From NCBI GenBank assembly GCA_022844565.1, contig JALHLK010000037.1:1-53569 (forward strand): a stretch of DNA of 53,569 nucleotides. Direction: 5' to 3'. Position numbers and translations under genes: made by a program. The notes below the pieces were generated by a model, which saw only the letters and a program-made list of their open reading frames with translations, made no database searches and was not told the DNA's origin. Of the stretch, positions 45,167-53,569 are shown in pieces (within the stretch, counting starts at the first letter, position 1; each line of letters starts with the position of its first letter). Source of the DNA: Saprospiraceae bacterium (lineage in GTDB: Bacteria; Bacteroidota; Bacteroidia; Chitinophagales; Saprospiraceae).

Positions 45167-45550
45167 TCAATTATTTTTCATTTTCATGTTTAATATTGCA
45201 AAAAATAACGCACCAAATATTGTTCCTACAAAATTCGCTAAAGCATCGTACCATTCGAAAAATCTTCCGACGGTAATCAAAACTTGCAAAACTTCAATCA
45301 CTAATCCCATGCTACTCAGAATAAAAATGACAGCGTAGTATTTATTAAGTGTACTACTTTTATCTTTTAATCCCGCTAACCAAAGGAAAGATGCTACACC
45401 ATACATGGAAAGATGAAGGACTTTGTCTGATCCGCTGATAGAATCAAGTGCTTGTATCTTTACAAATGCTGATGGCAATAGACTTCCTACGATTACCATA
45501 ATTGTCCAGAGCAATGCTATTTTCCTTGATATTTTCACTTTTGAAAACAC
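45167..45550 (-). CDS. VanZ family membrane protein
   Basis: A 127-residue protein with four helices (about 11-28, 46-61, 72-92 and 100-120). VanZ marks are SLLPSAF, GSDKVLHLSMYGVASFLWL, GLVIEVLQVLITVGRFFEWY and DALANFVGTIFGALF, with the conserved Lys-His and the Glu/Asp residues. The biochemical role of the family is unsettled. It lies between gcvH and tonB on the same strand, an order I recall as common in Bacteroidota. Confidence 0.9.
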   Translation of the reverse strand: MFSKVKISRKIALLWTIMVIVGSLLPSAFVKIQALDSISGSDKVLHLSMYGVASFLWLAGLKDKSSTLNKYYAVIFILSSMGLVIEVLQVLITVGRFFEWYDALANFVGTIFGALFFAILNMKMKNN

Positions 45551-45640
45551 ATTTTTTTATAGATGCGTAAAAACTATTTTTTGGTGTAATTTAAAAAAAT
45601 ATTTTCACCTAAAGTTTCTTATTCTTATAAAAACAAAGAT

Positions 45641-46033
45641 TTAACTTACAAGACTTGTATAATCTTCTGCTGTAAGCAAGGAGTCTATATCTTTTTGGTC
45701 GGTAATTTTAATTTTCACAATCCAGCCTTGTCCATATGGATCTTCATTAATGATGGCAGGATTATCATCCCCAGATTCATCAAGAACTGCGTTAAATTCA
45801 ATTACTTCACCGTCTATTGGCATAAAAAGTTCTGAAGTAGTTTTTACAGCCTCAATAGTACCGAATACATCACCTTTTGCTATTTTAGACCCTACTGTAT
45901 CTATTTCTACATATACGATATCCCCCAATTCTGATTGAGCAAACTCTGTGATACCTACCAATGCAGTACCATCTCCATTGTCTAATATCCATTCATGGTC
46001 TGAAGTATATTTTAAATTATCTGGATAATTCAT
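45641..46033 (-). CDS. gcvH: Glycine cleavage system H protein
   Basis: A 130-residue lipoyl carrier of the glycine cleavage complex, of normal length. The lipoylation loop reads GTIEAVKTTSELFMPIDGEV, with the modified lysine in AVK. Also seen are KYTSDHEWI, VGITEFAQSELGDIVYVEI and the family end PYGQGWIVKIKI. No gcvT or gcvP is nearby; as in many Bacteroidota it sits alone between vanZ and other genes. Confidence 0.97.
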   Translation of the reverse strand: MNYPDNLKYTSDHEWILDNGDGTALVGITEFAQSELGDIVYVEIDTVGSKIAKGDVFGTIEAVKTTSELFMPIDGEVIEFNAVLDESGDDNPAIINEDPYGQGWIVKIKITDQKDIDSLLTAEDYTSLVS

Positions 46034-46064
46034 TTATAAAATTTTTAATTGATTTGATTAATAA

Positions 46065-47369
46065 TTAAAAGTTAACTACTTTTTTAAGGTATTCTGTAGT
46101 TACTGATTTTGGTCTTTCTAAGGAGAGTCCCAGTGCCCTATCCCAGCACAAAGCAGCTAAAACTCCCAATGCTCTGGACACCCCAAATAAGACAGTATAG
46201 TAATTATATTCTTTAAAACCATAGTGAACTAACAATGCACCTGAGTGCGCGTCAACATTTGGCCAAGGGTTTTTAATTTTACCTATTCCTCCCAATATTT
46301 CAGGTACTACTTCAAATAAGTCCCATACGATTTGCACAATATCGTCATTTTTGATAAACTGCTCAGCGAATAGTTTTTGAGCGGTAAATCTAGGATCTGG
46401 TTTTCTTAATACTGCATGTCCATATCCTGGTACCACCTTACCTGATGCTAATGTGTCGTTGATATATTTTCTTAATTGATCTTTTGAAGGCTTTGTAGTG
46501 CCCAACTCTTCTATGAGTTCAAATATCCACTTTATTACTTCTTGATTAGCTAATCCGTGAAGTGGTCCTGCCAAAGCATTCATGCCAGCAGCCAATGAAA
46601 GATACGCATCGCTCAACGTAGATCCTACCAAGTGCACGGTATGGGCACTCGCATTTCCTCCCTCATGATCAGCATGTATAGTGAGGTATAATCGCATTAG
46701 GTTTTTGAAATCTTCGTTTTCATAACCCAACATTTTAGCATAATTTCCGCCCCAATCTAGATTAGAGTCAGATGGTATATGTTTGCCCGCATGGAAAGTT
46801 CTTCTATAAATATATGCTGCAACGACAGGAAGCTTAGCTATTAGATTCATGCTGTCTTCATACATCACGTCCCAATAATCATTTTTACTCATGCCTTCAT
46901 CATACTTCGCAGCAAAAATACTATTTGATTGCATTGCCATGATGGCAACTGTAAATTGGGTCATAGGGTGGGTATCAATAGAAAGTGCATCAATAGCCTT
47001 AAACACGCTATCATTTACTATGGATCTTTTACTCCATTCATTACTCAACCATTTTACCTCTTCTTCGGTAGGGATCTCATCTACAAGCATCAACCAAAAT
47101 AGACCCTCAGGCAATGGTTCGGTGCCACCTTCAGCTTTTGGTAGTTTTGCTTGTAATTCTGGTATCGAATATCCTCTAAATCGTATTCCTTCATCAGCGT
47201 CTAAAGAAGAAGTATCCCATAGCATTGCTTCAATACCTCTCATACCACCAATGATTTGTCCTACATTTACGGTATCAATTTGTACTTCACTAAATTCTTT
47301 ATTTAGTCTCTTAAGTTCTTCCTTTTTGACCTCTGCTAATTTCCTAAACTTTTCTTTTAATTGATCCAT
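46065..47369 (-). CDS. gltA: Citrate synthase, eukaryote-like type
   Basis: A 434-residue (Si)-citrate synthase that condenses oxaloacetate and acetyl-CoA. It is of the mitochondrial-like class: GGMRGIEAMLWDTSSLDADE, IRFRGYSIPELQ, ADHEGGNASAHTVHLVGS, GPLHGLANQEV (first catalytic His), VPGYGHAVLRKPDPRF (second His) and NVDAHSGALLVHYG (catalytic Asp). Such synthases are dimeric and lack the NADH-inhibited hexamer features of the Gram-negative type. The gene is upstream of gcvH by 31 bp on the same strand. Confidence 0.96.
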   Translation of the reverse strand: MDQLKEKFRKLAEVKKEELKRLNKEFSEVQIDTVNVGQIIGGMRGIEAMLWDTSSLDADEGIRFRGYSIPELQAKLPKAEGGTEPLPEGLFWLMLVDEIPTEEEVKWLSNEWSKRSIVNDSVFKAIDALSIDTHPMTQFTVAIMAMQSNSIFAAKYDEGMSKNDYWDVMYEDSMNLIAKLPVVAAYIYRRTFHAGKHIPSDSNLDWGGNYAKMLGYENEDFKNLMRLYLTIHADHEGGNASAHTVHLVGSTLSDAYLSLAAGMNALAGPLHGLANQEVIKWIFELIEELGTTKPSKDQLRKYINDTLASGKVVPGYGHAVLRKPDPRFTAQKLFAEQFIKNDDIVQIVWDLFEVVPEILGGIGKIKNPWPNVDAHSGALLVHYGFKEYNYYTVLFGVSRALGVLAALCWDRALGLSLERPKSVTTEYLKKVVNF

Positions 47370-47666
47370 AACCTTTTTATTTCTTACTTTTTAAGCAATA
47401 TACCATATAAAGCTAAAATGTAAAGCCTACTTTATTGTTTTATTTTGGGGCTAAAAATAGTATTATTAGAACAATTATTTTATATTTTTTTACATTTAAG
47501 GATAAATTAATTTTACAAGCTTTATTGTAACTATTCAGGACCCCGACTGTTCAACCAAAAAATGTCCATTTTAAGTGATCCTTCCGCTTTTTGTTAAAAA
47601 AATGATCACTTTAAATTGGATAGCTGTTATTTACTTACCTTTAGTTAATTTTGTTATTCCATTTTA
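47370..47666. other. Divergent gap with an imperfect inverted repeat
   Basis: About 300 bp with no gene. At about 47563-47622 lie two arms (TCCATTTTAAGTGATC and GATCACTTTAAATTGGA) forming a 16-17 bp imperfect inverted repeat around 23 nt. It could be a small element, a relic of an insertion-sequence end, or a hairpin in the leader of the downstream gene. Confidence 0.5.
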
Positions 47667-48284
47667 ATGCTCATGAAATACCATTTTAATAAAAGTCGAA
47701 TTACTATGTTATTTTTAGTAGTTTTTCAGATGATATTTGTTGATAGAATTCACTCACAAGTTAATTGTCAAGAACAATTTGCCTTGGTACGATTGTATAT
47801 GAATAAACCGAAACTTGATTTCTATACGTTATCAATTAATAAAGCTTCTGCTCAAAAGGAAAAAGAATATTTTCAAAACCAACTTTTAAAACACATTGAT
47901 AATAGGAAGGCATATAGTCAAAAAGTTATTCAACTGTTTAAAGATAACTATGTTAATGCAGATAAATTAAGGTTTATACCTGATAGTCTTTGGAATGATT
48001 TTGAGAAGGGCATCGTTCAACCTTATTTTTATAACGAACGAGGAGATTTGGATACCATGTTTGTTAATCCTTCTGAGTTCAAATACTATATCATAGCAAG
48101 AGGTAATTATGATGAAGATTTTATAGCATTAGATAAAGACAAAAATATCTTACCTTTTCCCTTTCCTTCAAAGGTTAAGCATTCAATTTTATCAAAAATC
48201 AATACGGTAGTGGGAGACGGAATGAAAGTAACAATAGAGCGATATTGCAAGAATATCAAAAAGTATTGTAGCTCGATGAAGTAA
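47667..48284 (+). CDS. Exported protein of unknown function
   Basis: A 205-residue protein with a signal peptide at about residues 1-31 (SRITMLFLVVFQMIFVDRIH, then SQ). The mature part is charged and mixed alpha/beta, with a cysteine near its start (NCQEQF) and two near the end (YCKNIKKYC). I recognise no family. A start three residues downstream (MKYHFNK, 47673) is equally possible. It precedes the di-heme cytochrome gene by about 75 bp on the same strand. Confidence 0.6.
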   Translation: MLMKYHFNKSRITMLFLVVFQMIFVDRIHSQVNCQEQFALVRLYMNKPKLDFYTLSINKASAQKEKEYFQNQLLKHIDNRKAYSQKVIQLFKDNYVNADKLRFIPDSLWNDFEKGIVQPYFYNERGDLDTMFVNPSEFKYYIIARGNYDEDFIALDKDKNILPFPFPSKVKHSILSKINTVVGDGMKVTIERYCKNIKKYCSSMK

Positions 48285-48359
48285 ATTTTTGTCAAATTTG
48301 ATAAACCAAACCTTTGGAATTGAAGTTTAACCTAAAAATCTAAAGAAATAATTCACTTA

Positions 48360-49766
48360 ATGAAAAAAACACATTTCTTACTTTTGCTTGCTTCTATACT
48401 CTTTATGTTTTCTAGTTGTGAAAAAGAAGTCATGACAGATATAGAGAATTGTCCGAATTGTATTACTGAAATGGCAAAATCACCCCAAAGATCAGGAAAT
48501 GTTTCTAAAGGAAAAGAATATATGTTGTATGGAGATATTGTCGATAGCGGCATTCCAGAAGAATTGTTTAGAGCTACTTTGGGAACTTTCAATCATGGGT
48601 TAAATGAACTTCAACGAACTGGCCCCAATCAAACAATTAATTATCAATATACGCAAGTTCTAAATTCAGAAAAAATCAGCATCGTAGCCCCTAACTGCTT
48701 TCAGTGCCACGGAGGATATGTGGATGGTAAGTTTGTCCTTGGCTTAGGTAATACTTTTGCAGATTTCACAGAAGATCAAGGCGCATTTGCTCCGCTCTTA
48801 GATGGTTTAATCACCGCTACTTATGGTAAAAACTCCGCTCAATACCGAGCTTTTGAGCCATTCATTAGGTCTGTAAAAGTAGTTGGTCCAAACCTAATCA
48901 CCAAAACAATTGGAAGCAACTCAGCCGATAAGTTGGCCTTAATCTTAGCCGCCCATCGAAATATTGAGACATTAGAATGGTTGGAAAAACCATCTTTTAG
49001 TATTCCCAATGATGTCCATCCGCTGGATGTGCCCCCACTTTGGAATGTGAAATATAAAAAAACTCTTTATTACAACGGGTTAGGAGTAGGTGATTTTGCA
49101 AGACAAATTATGGCAGCAAGCTTATTGACAATGAAAGATACGACTCGAGCAAAAATAGTAGATCAAAACTTTATTGACGTCATAGCGTATATCAATACAT
49201 TAGAACCTCCAAAATACACCAAATCAATCGATCAAAACCTTGCTAACAAAGGCAAAGTGATTTTCGAAAAAACATGCCAAAGATGCCACGGAAATTATGA
49301 AGGTTCAGTTACTTATAATAACTTATTAGTGGATCAGAAATTGGTTAAAACAGATAGATCTATTATTGATTTTTACAAACAGAATCCTGAATTTGTGAAA
49401 TGGTACAATGCCTCATGGTTTTCTAAAGGGCAGGGTATTGCTAAATTACAGCCTACTGAGGGCTATGTAGCCCCTCCTTTGAGTGGTATTTGGGCAAGTG
49501 CACCGTATTTTCATAATGGTAGTGTACCCACACTTGATGGGGTAATTGATAGTGAAAAGAGACCTGCAATTTGGCAAAAAACCCTTTCTTTATCAAATTA
49601 TGATCATGTCAAAATGGGCCTAATCCACACTGTCAAAACGAAAAAAGATAACAAAGAGACTTATGATACCAATTTGCCAGGGTATTCTAATGTAGGTCAT
49701 TATTTTGGAGATCATCTTTCTTCGGGTGAGAAAAAACAACTTTTGGAATATTTAAAGACTTTATAA
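48360..49766 (+). CDS. Di-heme c-type cytochrome lipoprotein (RoxA/CcP-like)
   Basis: A 468-residue lipoprotein (lipobox MFSSC, Cys20). There are two heme c sites: CFQCH at about residue 113 (PNCFQCHGGYVDGKF) and CQRCH at about 308 (KTCQRCHGNYEGS). The segment YVAPPLSGIWASAPYFHNGS followed by VPTLDGVI is typical of the cytochrome c peroxidase/RoxA-like superfamily, where two hemes act in peroxide reduction or oxidative cleavage. A CPNC pair near residue 33 lacks a His and is not a heme site. It probably acts in the periplasm or on the surface; substrate unknown. It follows the unknown exported protein. Confidence 0.88.
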   Translation: MKKTHFLLLLASILFMFSSCEKEVMTDIENCPNCITEMAKSPQRSGNVSKGKEYMLYGDIVDSGIPEELFRATLGTFNHGLNELQRTGPNQTINYQYTQVLNSEKISIVAPNCFQCHGGYVDGKFVLGLGNTFADFTEDQGAFAPLLDGLITATYGKNSAQYRAFEPFIRSVKVVGPNLITKTIGSNSADKLALILAAHRNIETLEWLEKPSFSIPNDVHPLDVPPLWNVKYKKTLYYNGLGVGDFARQIMAASLLTMKDTTRAKIVDQNFIDVIAYINTLEPPKYTKSIDQNLANKGKVIFEKTCQRCHGNYEGSVTYNNLLVDQKLVKTDRSIIDFYKQNPEFVKWYNASWFSKGQGIAKLQPTEGYVAPPLSGIWASAPYFHNGSVPTLDGVIDSEKRPAIWQKTLSLSNYDHVKMGLIHTVKTKKDNKETYDTNLPGYSNVGHYFGDHLSSGEKKQLLEYLKTL

Positions 49767-50134
49767 AGATAATCACTTTCTCGCACAAATTGATTGGTCC
49801 GAAGACCAAAATATCAGCTTTACCTAAAAAATGAAAATTCTGTTGCGGCCTCAAGTTACGTTTACTTTTAAGCCCATGTATAAGCTACAAGACAGAGCTT
49901 GTAGTTCGCTCCAAAATTGGTACTTTGGCACCAATTCTTAACGGAGCTCATGCTTCACCATAGTTGGGCTATGCTTCAGTCAGTAAAAGTGCTTATTTTA
50001 TTGTATTTTGAATCCTTACGACAAATTCCACTCTAGATATATAGGTTTTATAAAAAAATGTATAAACATATATATAGTAGACTAATATCTAAAAACTATA
50101 TTTACAGCCAATAATCAACTTAAAATTTAGCAAA
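49767..50134. other. Intergenic stretch with relic of a dispersed element
   Basis: A 368-bp gap with no gene. Bases 49977-50020 (AAAAGTGCTTATTTTATTGT and following) match the interior of the element at 39377-39544, and small palindromes are present (AAGCTACAAGACAGAGCTTG near 49880; ATTGGTACTTTGGCACCAAT near 49915). It is probably a decayed copy. The last 70 bases are the A/T-rich leader of the peptidase gene. Confidence 0.5.
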
Positions 50135-53100
50135 ATGAAATATTTGGTCTTTATAATGCTTTTTTGCTTTCACAATCTTTTTTCACAGACAATGAAATTA
50201 GATACGATTCAATATGTTGGTGATAGCGAGCATACGTATGATTTGGTAATTCTTGGAGAGGGATACACAGAATCGGAAATTCCTAAATTTAAAGAAGATG
50301 CAAAGAAGGTAAAAGATATATTTTTAAGAAATGATATTTTTTCGAGACTTCTACCAAAGATGAATATTTTTTCTATTGGCACGATATCTCAACAATCCGG
50401 AATAAGTTTAAGGACAAGCTCACCACTGCCTACTGATCCAATTCAGATACAAAATATAAAAAATACTTTTTTTGGAGTTTATTTTCTTAACTCGTTCAGA
50501 GCTTATTACTTAGATGATTCGTCGACATATAAAGCAAGAAATTTGGCCTCAGAGTATCTTCCTTTTTCGGATAATGTCTTGATCATTACCAATGATGAAG
50601 ATCACAGTTCGGGCCGCGCTTCTTTTAAAGGTGTAGCACTGGCCACAAGGTATAAAAGTACAGATTCACTTTGGTCAAATTACCTTGTCAATCACGAACT
50701 TGCTCATTCAATAGGAAATCTGGCTGATGAATATTATGAGGGAAAAGAAATAAGTTTTAATAAAGATATAACCAATGACTCTACAAAAATCAGATGGAAA
50801 GACTTGCTTCATTTACCTGATGTTGGGATTGACTCTATTGCTACAGGTATTTATATACCAAATCGAAATTGTATGATGGCATATGGAGCTGGTCGCTACA
50901 CTTGTCCTGTTTGCAGCAAAAGGCTTAAAGAGGTTGTAGAAGAACCTAAAAAACTGGGAAATCCTCACCGAATTGTTTTAGAAAAATACGATAAAGATAA
51001 AAAAACAATGAAGTATAGATGGGATCCGGTACCTGGGGCAACTGGTTATGAAGTCATTTTTTGGGCCTCATGGCGGAGTGGTTTTATTGTAAAAAATACA
51101 GATACTGACAATGTCACGTTCGAATTAAGTGAAGCAGACAATATGGCTTTACCTTCTTGGAGAGTAACAATACAAATAAGAGCTTACAATTCGACGTTGA
51201 GTTCTCAATTTGAATATTACAATACAAGTATTTATGCCCATACCACATTATCAATACCAGTGGTAAAAGAAACAAAAAAAGTTTCAGAAACCAGCTACAA
51301 GCTTTTTATAGAAAGTAAAGACAAAGCTGTAAAAGTAAATTGGTTAAGGCTCTATAATGAAGAAGGTATTCATTCTGATATTCTCACTTACAAAGATTCC
51401 ATTACTTTACATAATTTAAAGAAAGGTAAAAAATATTTCTATCAAATTGCCGCAGCTATTCCGGAAGAAAGTAGTGATTTTTTTGCAAGTCCATTTTCTA
51501 CAAAATTGCCTCTTATTGACTTATGTGCTATAGGACCTAAGCAATTATCAAGTGAGCGATTTGAGTATTGTTTGAATGCAAATACCCAACCTTTACCGAT
51601 CAAAGCTGACGAAGGGAATACTTTGCTTTGGTACTTAACAGACACAAGTACAACGGCAAGTTTGATACCTCCAGTTATTTCTTCCACTAAATCTGGATCT
51701 AGTTTTTATTATGTTAGTCAGACTAATGCTCAAGGTTGTGAGGGTTTAAAAGCAACTATCGAAATTAAAATTAATAACCCTCCAGCAGTACCAATAGTAG
51801 AAAATAAAGAATATTGCCAAAATGCAACTCCTTTGCCCCTAAACGCAACCGCTAATCCAGGAAATCAAATTTTGTGGTATACTTCTGTTACCTCCAACAC
51901 AGGAAGTACCCAAGCTCCATCAGTTACGACAGCTATTCCAGGAACTACACAGTATTTCGTAAGTCAAAAAAGTCAACAAGGATGTGAGAGTTTAAAAGCA
52001 ACTTTAGAAATTAAAATTAATAACCCTCCAGCAGTACCAATAGTAGAAAATAAAGAGTATTGCCAAAATGCAACTCCTTTGCCCTTAAACGTAACAGCTA
52101 ATCCTGGAAATCAAATTTGGTGGTATACTTCTTTTACCTCCAATACAGGAAGTACCCAAGCTCCCTCAGTTACAACAGCAAATCCTGGAACCACACAGCA
52201 TTTCGTAAGTCAAAAAAGTCAAAAAGGATGTGAGAGTCAAAGAGTTTCTTTAAATATACAAGTAGTGCCTAATCCTATGACACCTGTCTCTGAAAACCTT
52301 GACATATGCCAATATGCTGCGTTGGTCCCTTTAAAAGTGAATTTTGATAGCAACAATGAATTGAGATGGTATCAGACAATTAATTCCACCATTAGTAGTA
52401 ATGTGACTCCTTCGTATTCAACCAAAGTATATGGTATACCAATAACGTATTATGTTAGTCAGAGAAGTAAGTTAGGATGTGAAAGCTCAAAAGCGACATT
52501 AGTTATCAATGTAAAATACACTCCAGAAGCTCCTTTCGTATACCATCAAAAAGAATTATGCCAAAACGATGAAGATGTTAGACCTTTAAGAGTAGATCAC
52601 AATCCTACAAGCAAAATATTGTGGTACACAGATACAACCAAGGCAGGATCTTCTCAAATTCCAGTAATCTCCTCTAATCAGGCAGGAAAATACCGATTTT
52701 TTGTAACGGAAACGGCTAATACTGGTTGTGAAAGTGCCAAAACTGAAATCAATATTAATATTAAGCCTGCTCCACCTGCACCCTCTCTTTCTATTGTAAA
52801 TAATATGGAGATTCAATCTAGTGCCAAGACTAATTTTTGGTATTGGAATAATATAGGAATAGCCGACACAACTCAGGTTATTAAACCAAAATTCTCGGGA
52901 AATTACACTGCAGAAGCTGTTGTTGACAGGTGCAAAAGTAAAAAAAGTGAGGCTTTGAATTTTATGATTACTTCTTTGGAGGAAGAATTGTTGAATAAAT
53001 TTACTATAAAACCAAATCCAACTGAAGATTATATTACGCTTGATTTTTCTATCATTGAGTCAAGACATGTTAAAGTAGATTTAGTAGCATTTACTGGAGA

Positions 53101-53236
53101 AATTGTTAGTACTTACGCAGATTTAGATTCTGGTAGCAAGTTATATGTAGGTGATTTACCAAAAGGAGTATATTTTCTGAAGATTTATTTAAAATCACAT
53201 GATATGGTTGTAACTAAGAAGTTGGTGAAGATTTAG
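50135..53236 (+). CDS. T9SS-secreted M64 family metallopeptidase with Ig-like repeats
   Basis: A 1033-residue secreted protein. After the signal peptide (about 1-18) is an M64 (IgA-peptidase type) zinc peptidase (about 20-270): DLVILGEGYTESEIPKFKED, NVLIITNDEDHSSGRASFKG, and the zinc motif NHELAHSIGNLADEY (His187, Glu188, His191). A fibronectin-III-like region (about 280-460) follows, then at least five Ig-like modules of about 82 residues, each with EYCQNATPLPL-, LWYT- and VSQKS-type blocks. The end is a Por sorting domain (IKPNPTEDYITLDF, LPKGVYFLKIYL). Two adjacent modules (DNA 51776-52021 and 52022-52267) are nearly identical. It degrades unknown proteins at the cell surface or outside. 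Confidence 0.93.
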   Translation: MKYLVFIMLFCFHNLFSQTMKLDTIQYVGDSEHTYDLVILGEGYTESEIPKFKEDAKKVKDIFLRNDIFSRLLPKMNIFSIGTISQQSGISLRTSSPLPTDPIQIQNIKNTFFGVYFLNSFRAYYLDDSSTYKARNLASEYLPFSDNVLIITNDEDHSSGRASFKGVALATRYKSTDSLWSNYLVNHELAHSIGNLADEYYEGKEISFNKDITNDSTKIRWKDLLHLPDVGIDSIATGIYIPNRNCMMAYGAGRYTCPVCSKRLKEVVEEPKKLGNPHRIVLEKYDKDKKTMKYRWDPVPGATGYEVIFWASWRSGFIVKNTDTDNVTFELSEADNMALPSWRVTIQIRAYNSTLSSQFEYYNTSIYAHTTLSIPVVKETKKVSETSYKLFIESKDKAVKVNWLRLYNEEGIHSDILTYKDSITLHNLKKGKKYFYQIAAAIPEESSDFFASPFSTKLPLIDLCAIGPKQLSSERFEYCLNANTQPLPIKADEGNTLLWYLTDTSTTASLIPPVISSTKSGSSFYYVSQTNAQGCEGLKATIEIKINNPPAVPIVENKEYCQNATPLPLNATANPGNQILWYTSVTSNTGSTQAPSVTTAIPGTTQYFVSQKSQQGCESLKATLEIKINNPPAVPIVENKEYCQNATPLPLNVTANPGNQIWWYTSFTSNTGSTQAPSVTTANPGTTQHFVSQKSQKGCESQRVSLNIQVVPNPMTPVSENLDICQYAALVPLKVNFDSNNELRWYQTINSTISSNVTPSYSTKVYGIPITYYVSQRSKLGCESSKATLVINVKYTPEAPFVYHQKELCQNDEDVRPLRVDHNPTSKILWYTDTTKAGSSQIPVISSNQAGKYRFFVTETANTGCESAKTEININIKPAPPAPSLSIVNNMEIQSSAKTNFWYWNNIGIADTTQVIKPKFSGNYTAEAVVDRCKSKKSEALNFMITSLEEELLNKFTIKPNPTEDYITLDFSIIESRHVKVDLVAFTGEIVSTYADLDSGSKLYVGDLPKGVYFLKIYLKSHDMVVTKKLVKI

Positions 53237-53237
53237 T

Positions 53238-53460
53238 CTAGTGCTCCGTCCTATTTAAGATCTAAATTATAATGGCAGTAATTTTTTCAAAGATCAAGAT
53301 GAAGTGCGTTAAGAAATCGTCGCAACGATTTTAGCACGGAACTGTGGCCTCCGTGACACAGCTACTACTACAATAGCAGCGCTACTCTGAGTATTTTTAA
53401 CGCAGAGATTTGGAAAAAGAACAACATTTAATTAGTTTCATTAATAGGATGGAGCACTAG
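53238..53460. mobile_element. MITE-like element A, copy 2 (CTAG-flanked, inverted)
   Basis: A 215-bp element (53242-53456) with CTAG on both sides, inverted relative to the copy at 25014-25230. It matches that copy over most of its length, including the hairpin words CACGGAACTGTGGCCTCCGT and AAATCGTCGCAACGATTT. It begins 1 bp after the stop of the M64 peptidase gene. Confidence 0.88.
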
Positions 53461-53569
53461 TGCTGCGTCTAATTAAAGATTCAAATTAAAATCGGGTATT
53501 TATTGCTCATTTTGTTCCTTGCTAAGTCCGTTGTAAATGACCAAGATATCTTTACAGATTCTTTATTTC
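53461..53569. mobile_element. Start of another CTAG-bounded element, cut by the window edge
   Basis: TGCTGCGTCTAATTAAAG directly after the shared CTAG resembles an end of element B (25235-25391). The interior does not match B clearly, so this is a related or diverged element whose other end lies outside the window. Confidence 0.45.

Overview
The window is AT-rich bacterial DNA from a member of the Bacteroidota, most likely a Saprospiraceae-like environmental lineage; the phylum call is firm and the family call is inference. It rests on Por-type (T9SS) C-terminal sorting domains, a GLPGLI protein beside a carboxypeptidase-regulatory-domain outer-membrane barrel, promoter-like TAnnTTTG boxes, A-rich leaders in place of Shine-Dalgarno sites, a DUF2975/small HTH pair, and a eukaryote-like citrate synthase beside gcvH, vanZ and tonB. 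No rRNA, tRNA, complete insertion sequence, prophage or CRISPR array was recognised.

Layout. 0.2-3.5 kb: a LacI regulator overlapping an ECF sigma factor, then a divergent Crp-like regulator with a small histidine-rich membrane protein. 3.5-7.0 kb: outer-membrane barrel plus GLPGLI protein. 7.7-14.6 kb: a minus-strand run holding a secreted GH65 enzyme, NudK, and an oligopeptide-type ABC importer (binding protein and two permeases, no ATPase). 14.6-18.6 kb: the most unusual part, where an EF-G paralogue with altered GTPase motifs sits between two arrays of the same 42-43 bp repeat, each closed by a palindrome. 18.7-23.6 kb: a UvrD-type helicase fused to a probable Fe-S PD-(D/E)XK nuclease, a SARP/BTAD-type regulator and a phasin-like protein. 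23.7-25.4 kb: several MITE-like elements around the DUF2975/HTH pair. 25.5-27.3 kb: ankyrin protein and acyltransferase. 27.4-33.0 kb: an operon of an Asp-box (sortilin-like) protein, a family-10-like glycosidase lipoprotein and an AGE-family epimerase. 33.3-35.3 kb: a TIM-barrel isomerase-like protein and a NamZ/DUF1343 protein. 35.3-39.3 kb: a redox group (membrane polyferredoxin, FAD reductase, MsrA) interrupted by a YoeB-type toxin-antitoxin pair. 39.6-42.8 kb: a T9SS thioredoxin-like protein, a barrel gene broken by one in-frame TGA, a DM13 lipoprotein and a truncated HTH relic. 42.8-47.4 kb: housekeeping genes tgt, tonB, vanZ, gcvH and citrate synthase. 47.7-53.2 kb: an unknown exported protein, a di-heme cytochrome lipoprotein and a large T9SS-secreted M64 peptidase, ending in more CTAG-flanked MITEs.

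Functionally the window mixes cell-envelope and polymer-processing genes, translation and tRNA-modification genes, redox repair and several regulators. The features least explained by known families are the twin repeat arrays around the EF-G paralogue, the two-part CTAG-bounded small elements, and the apparent loss of expected residues in EF-G (catalytic His) and Tgt (zinc ligands).
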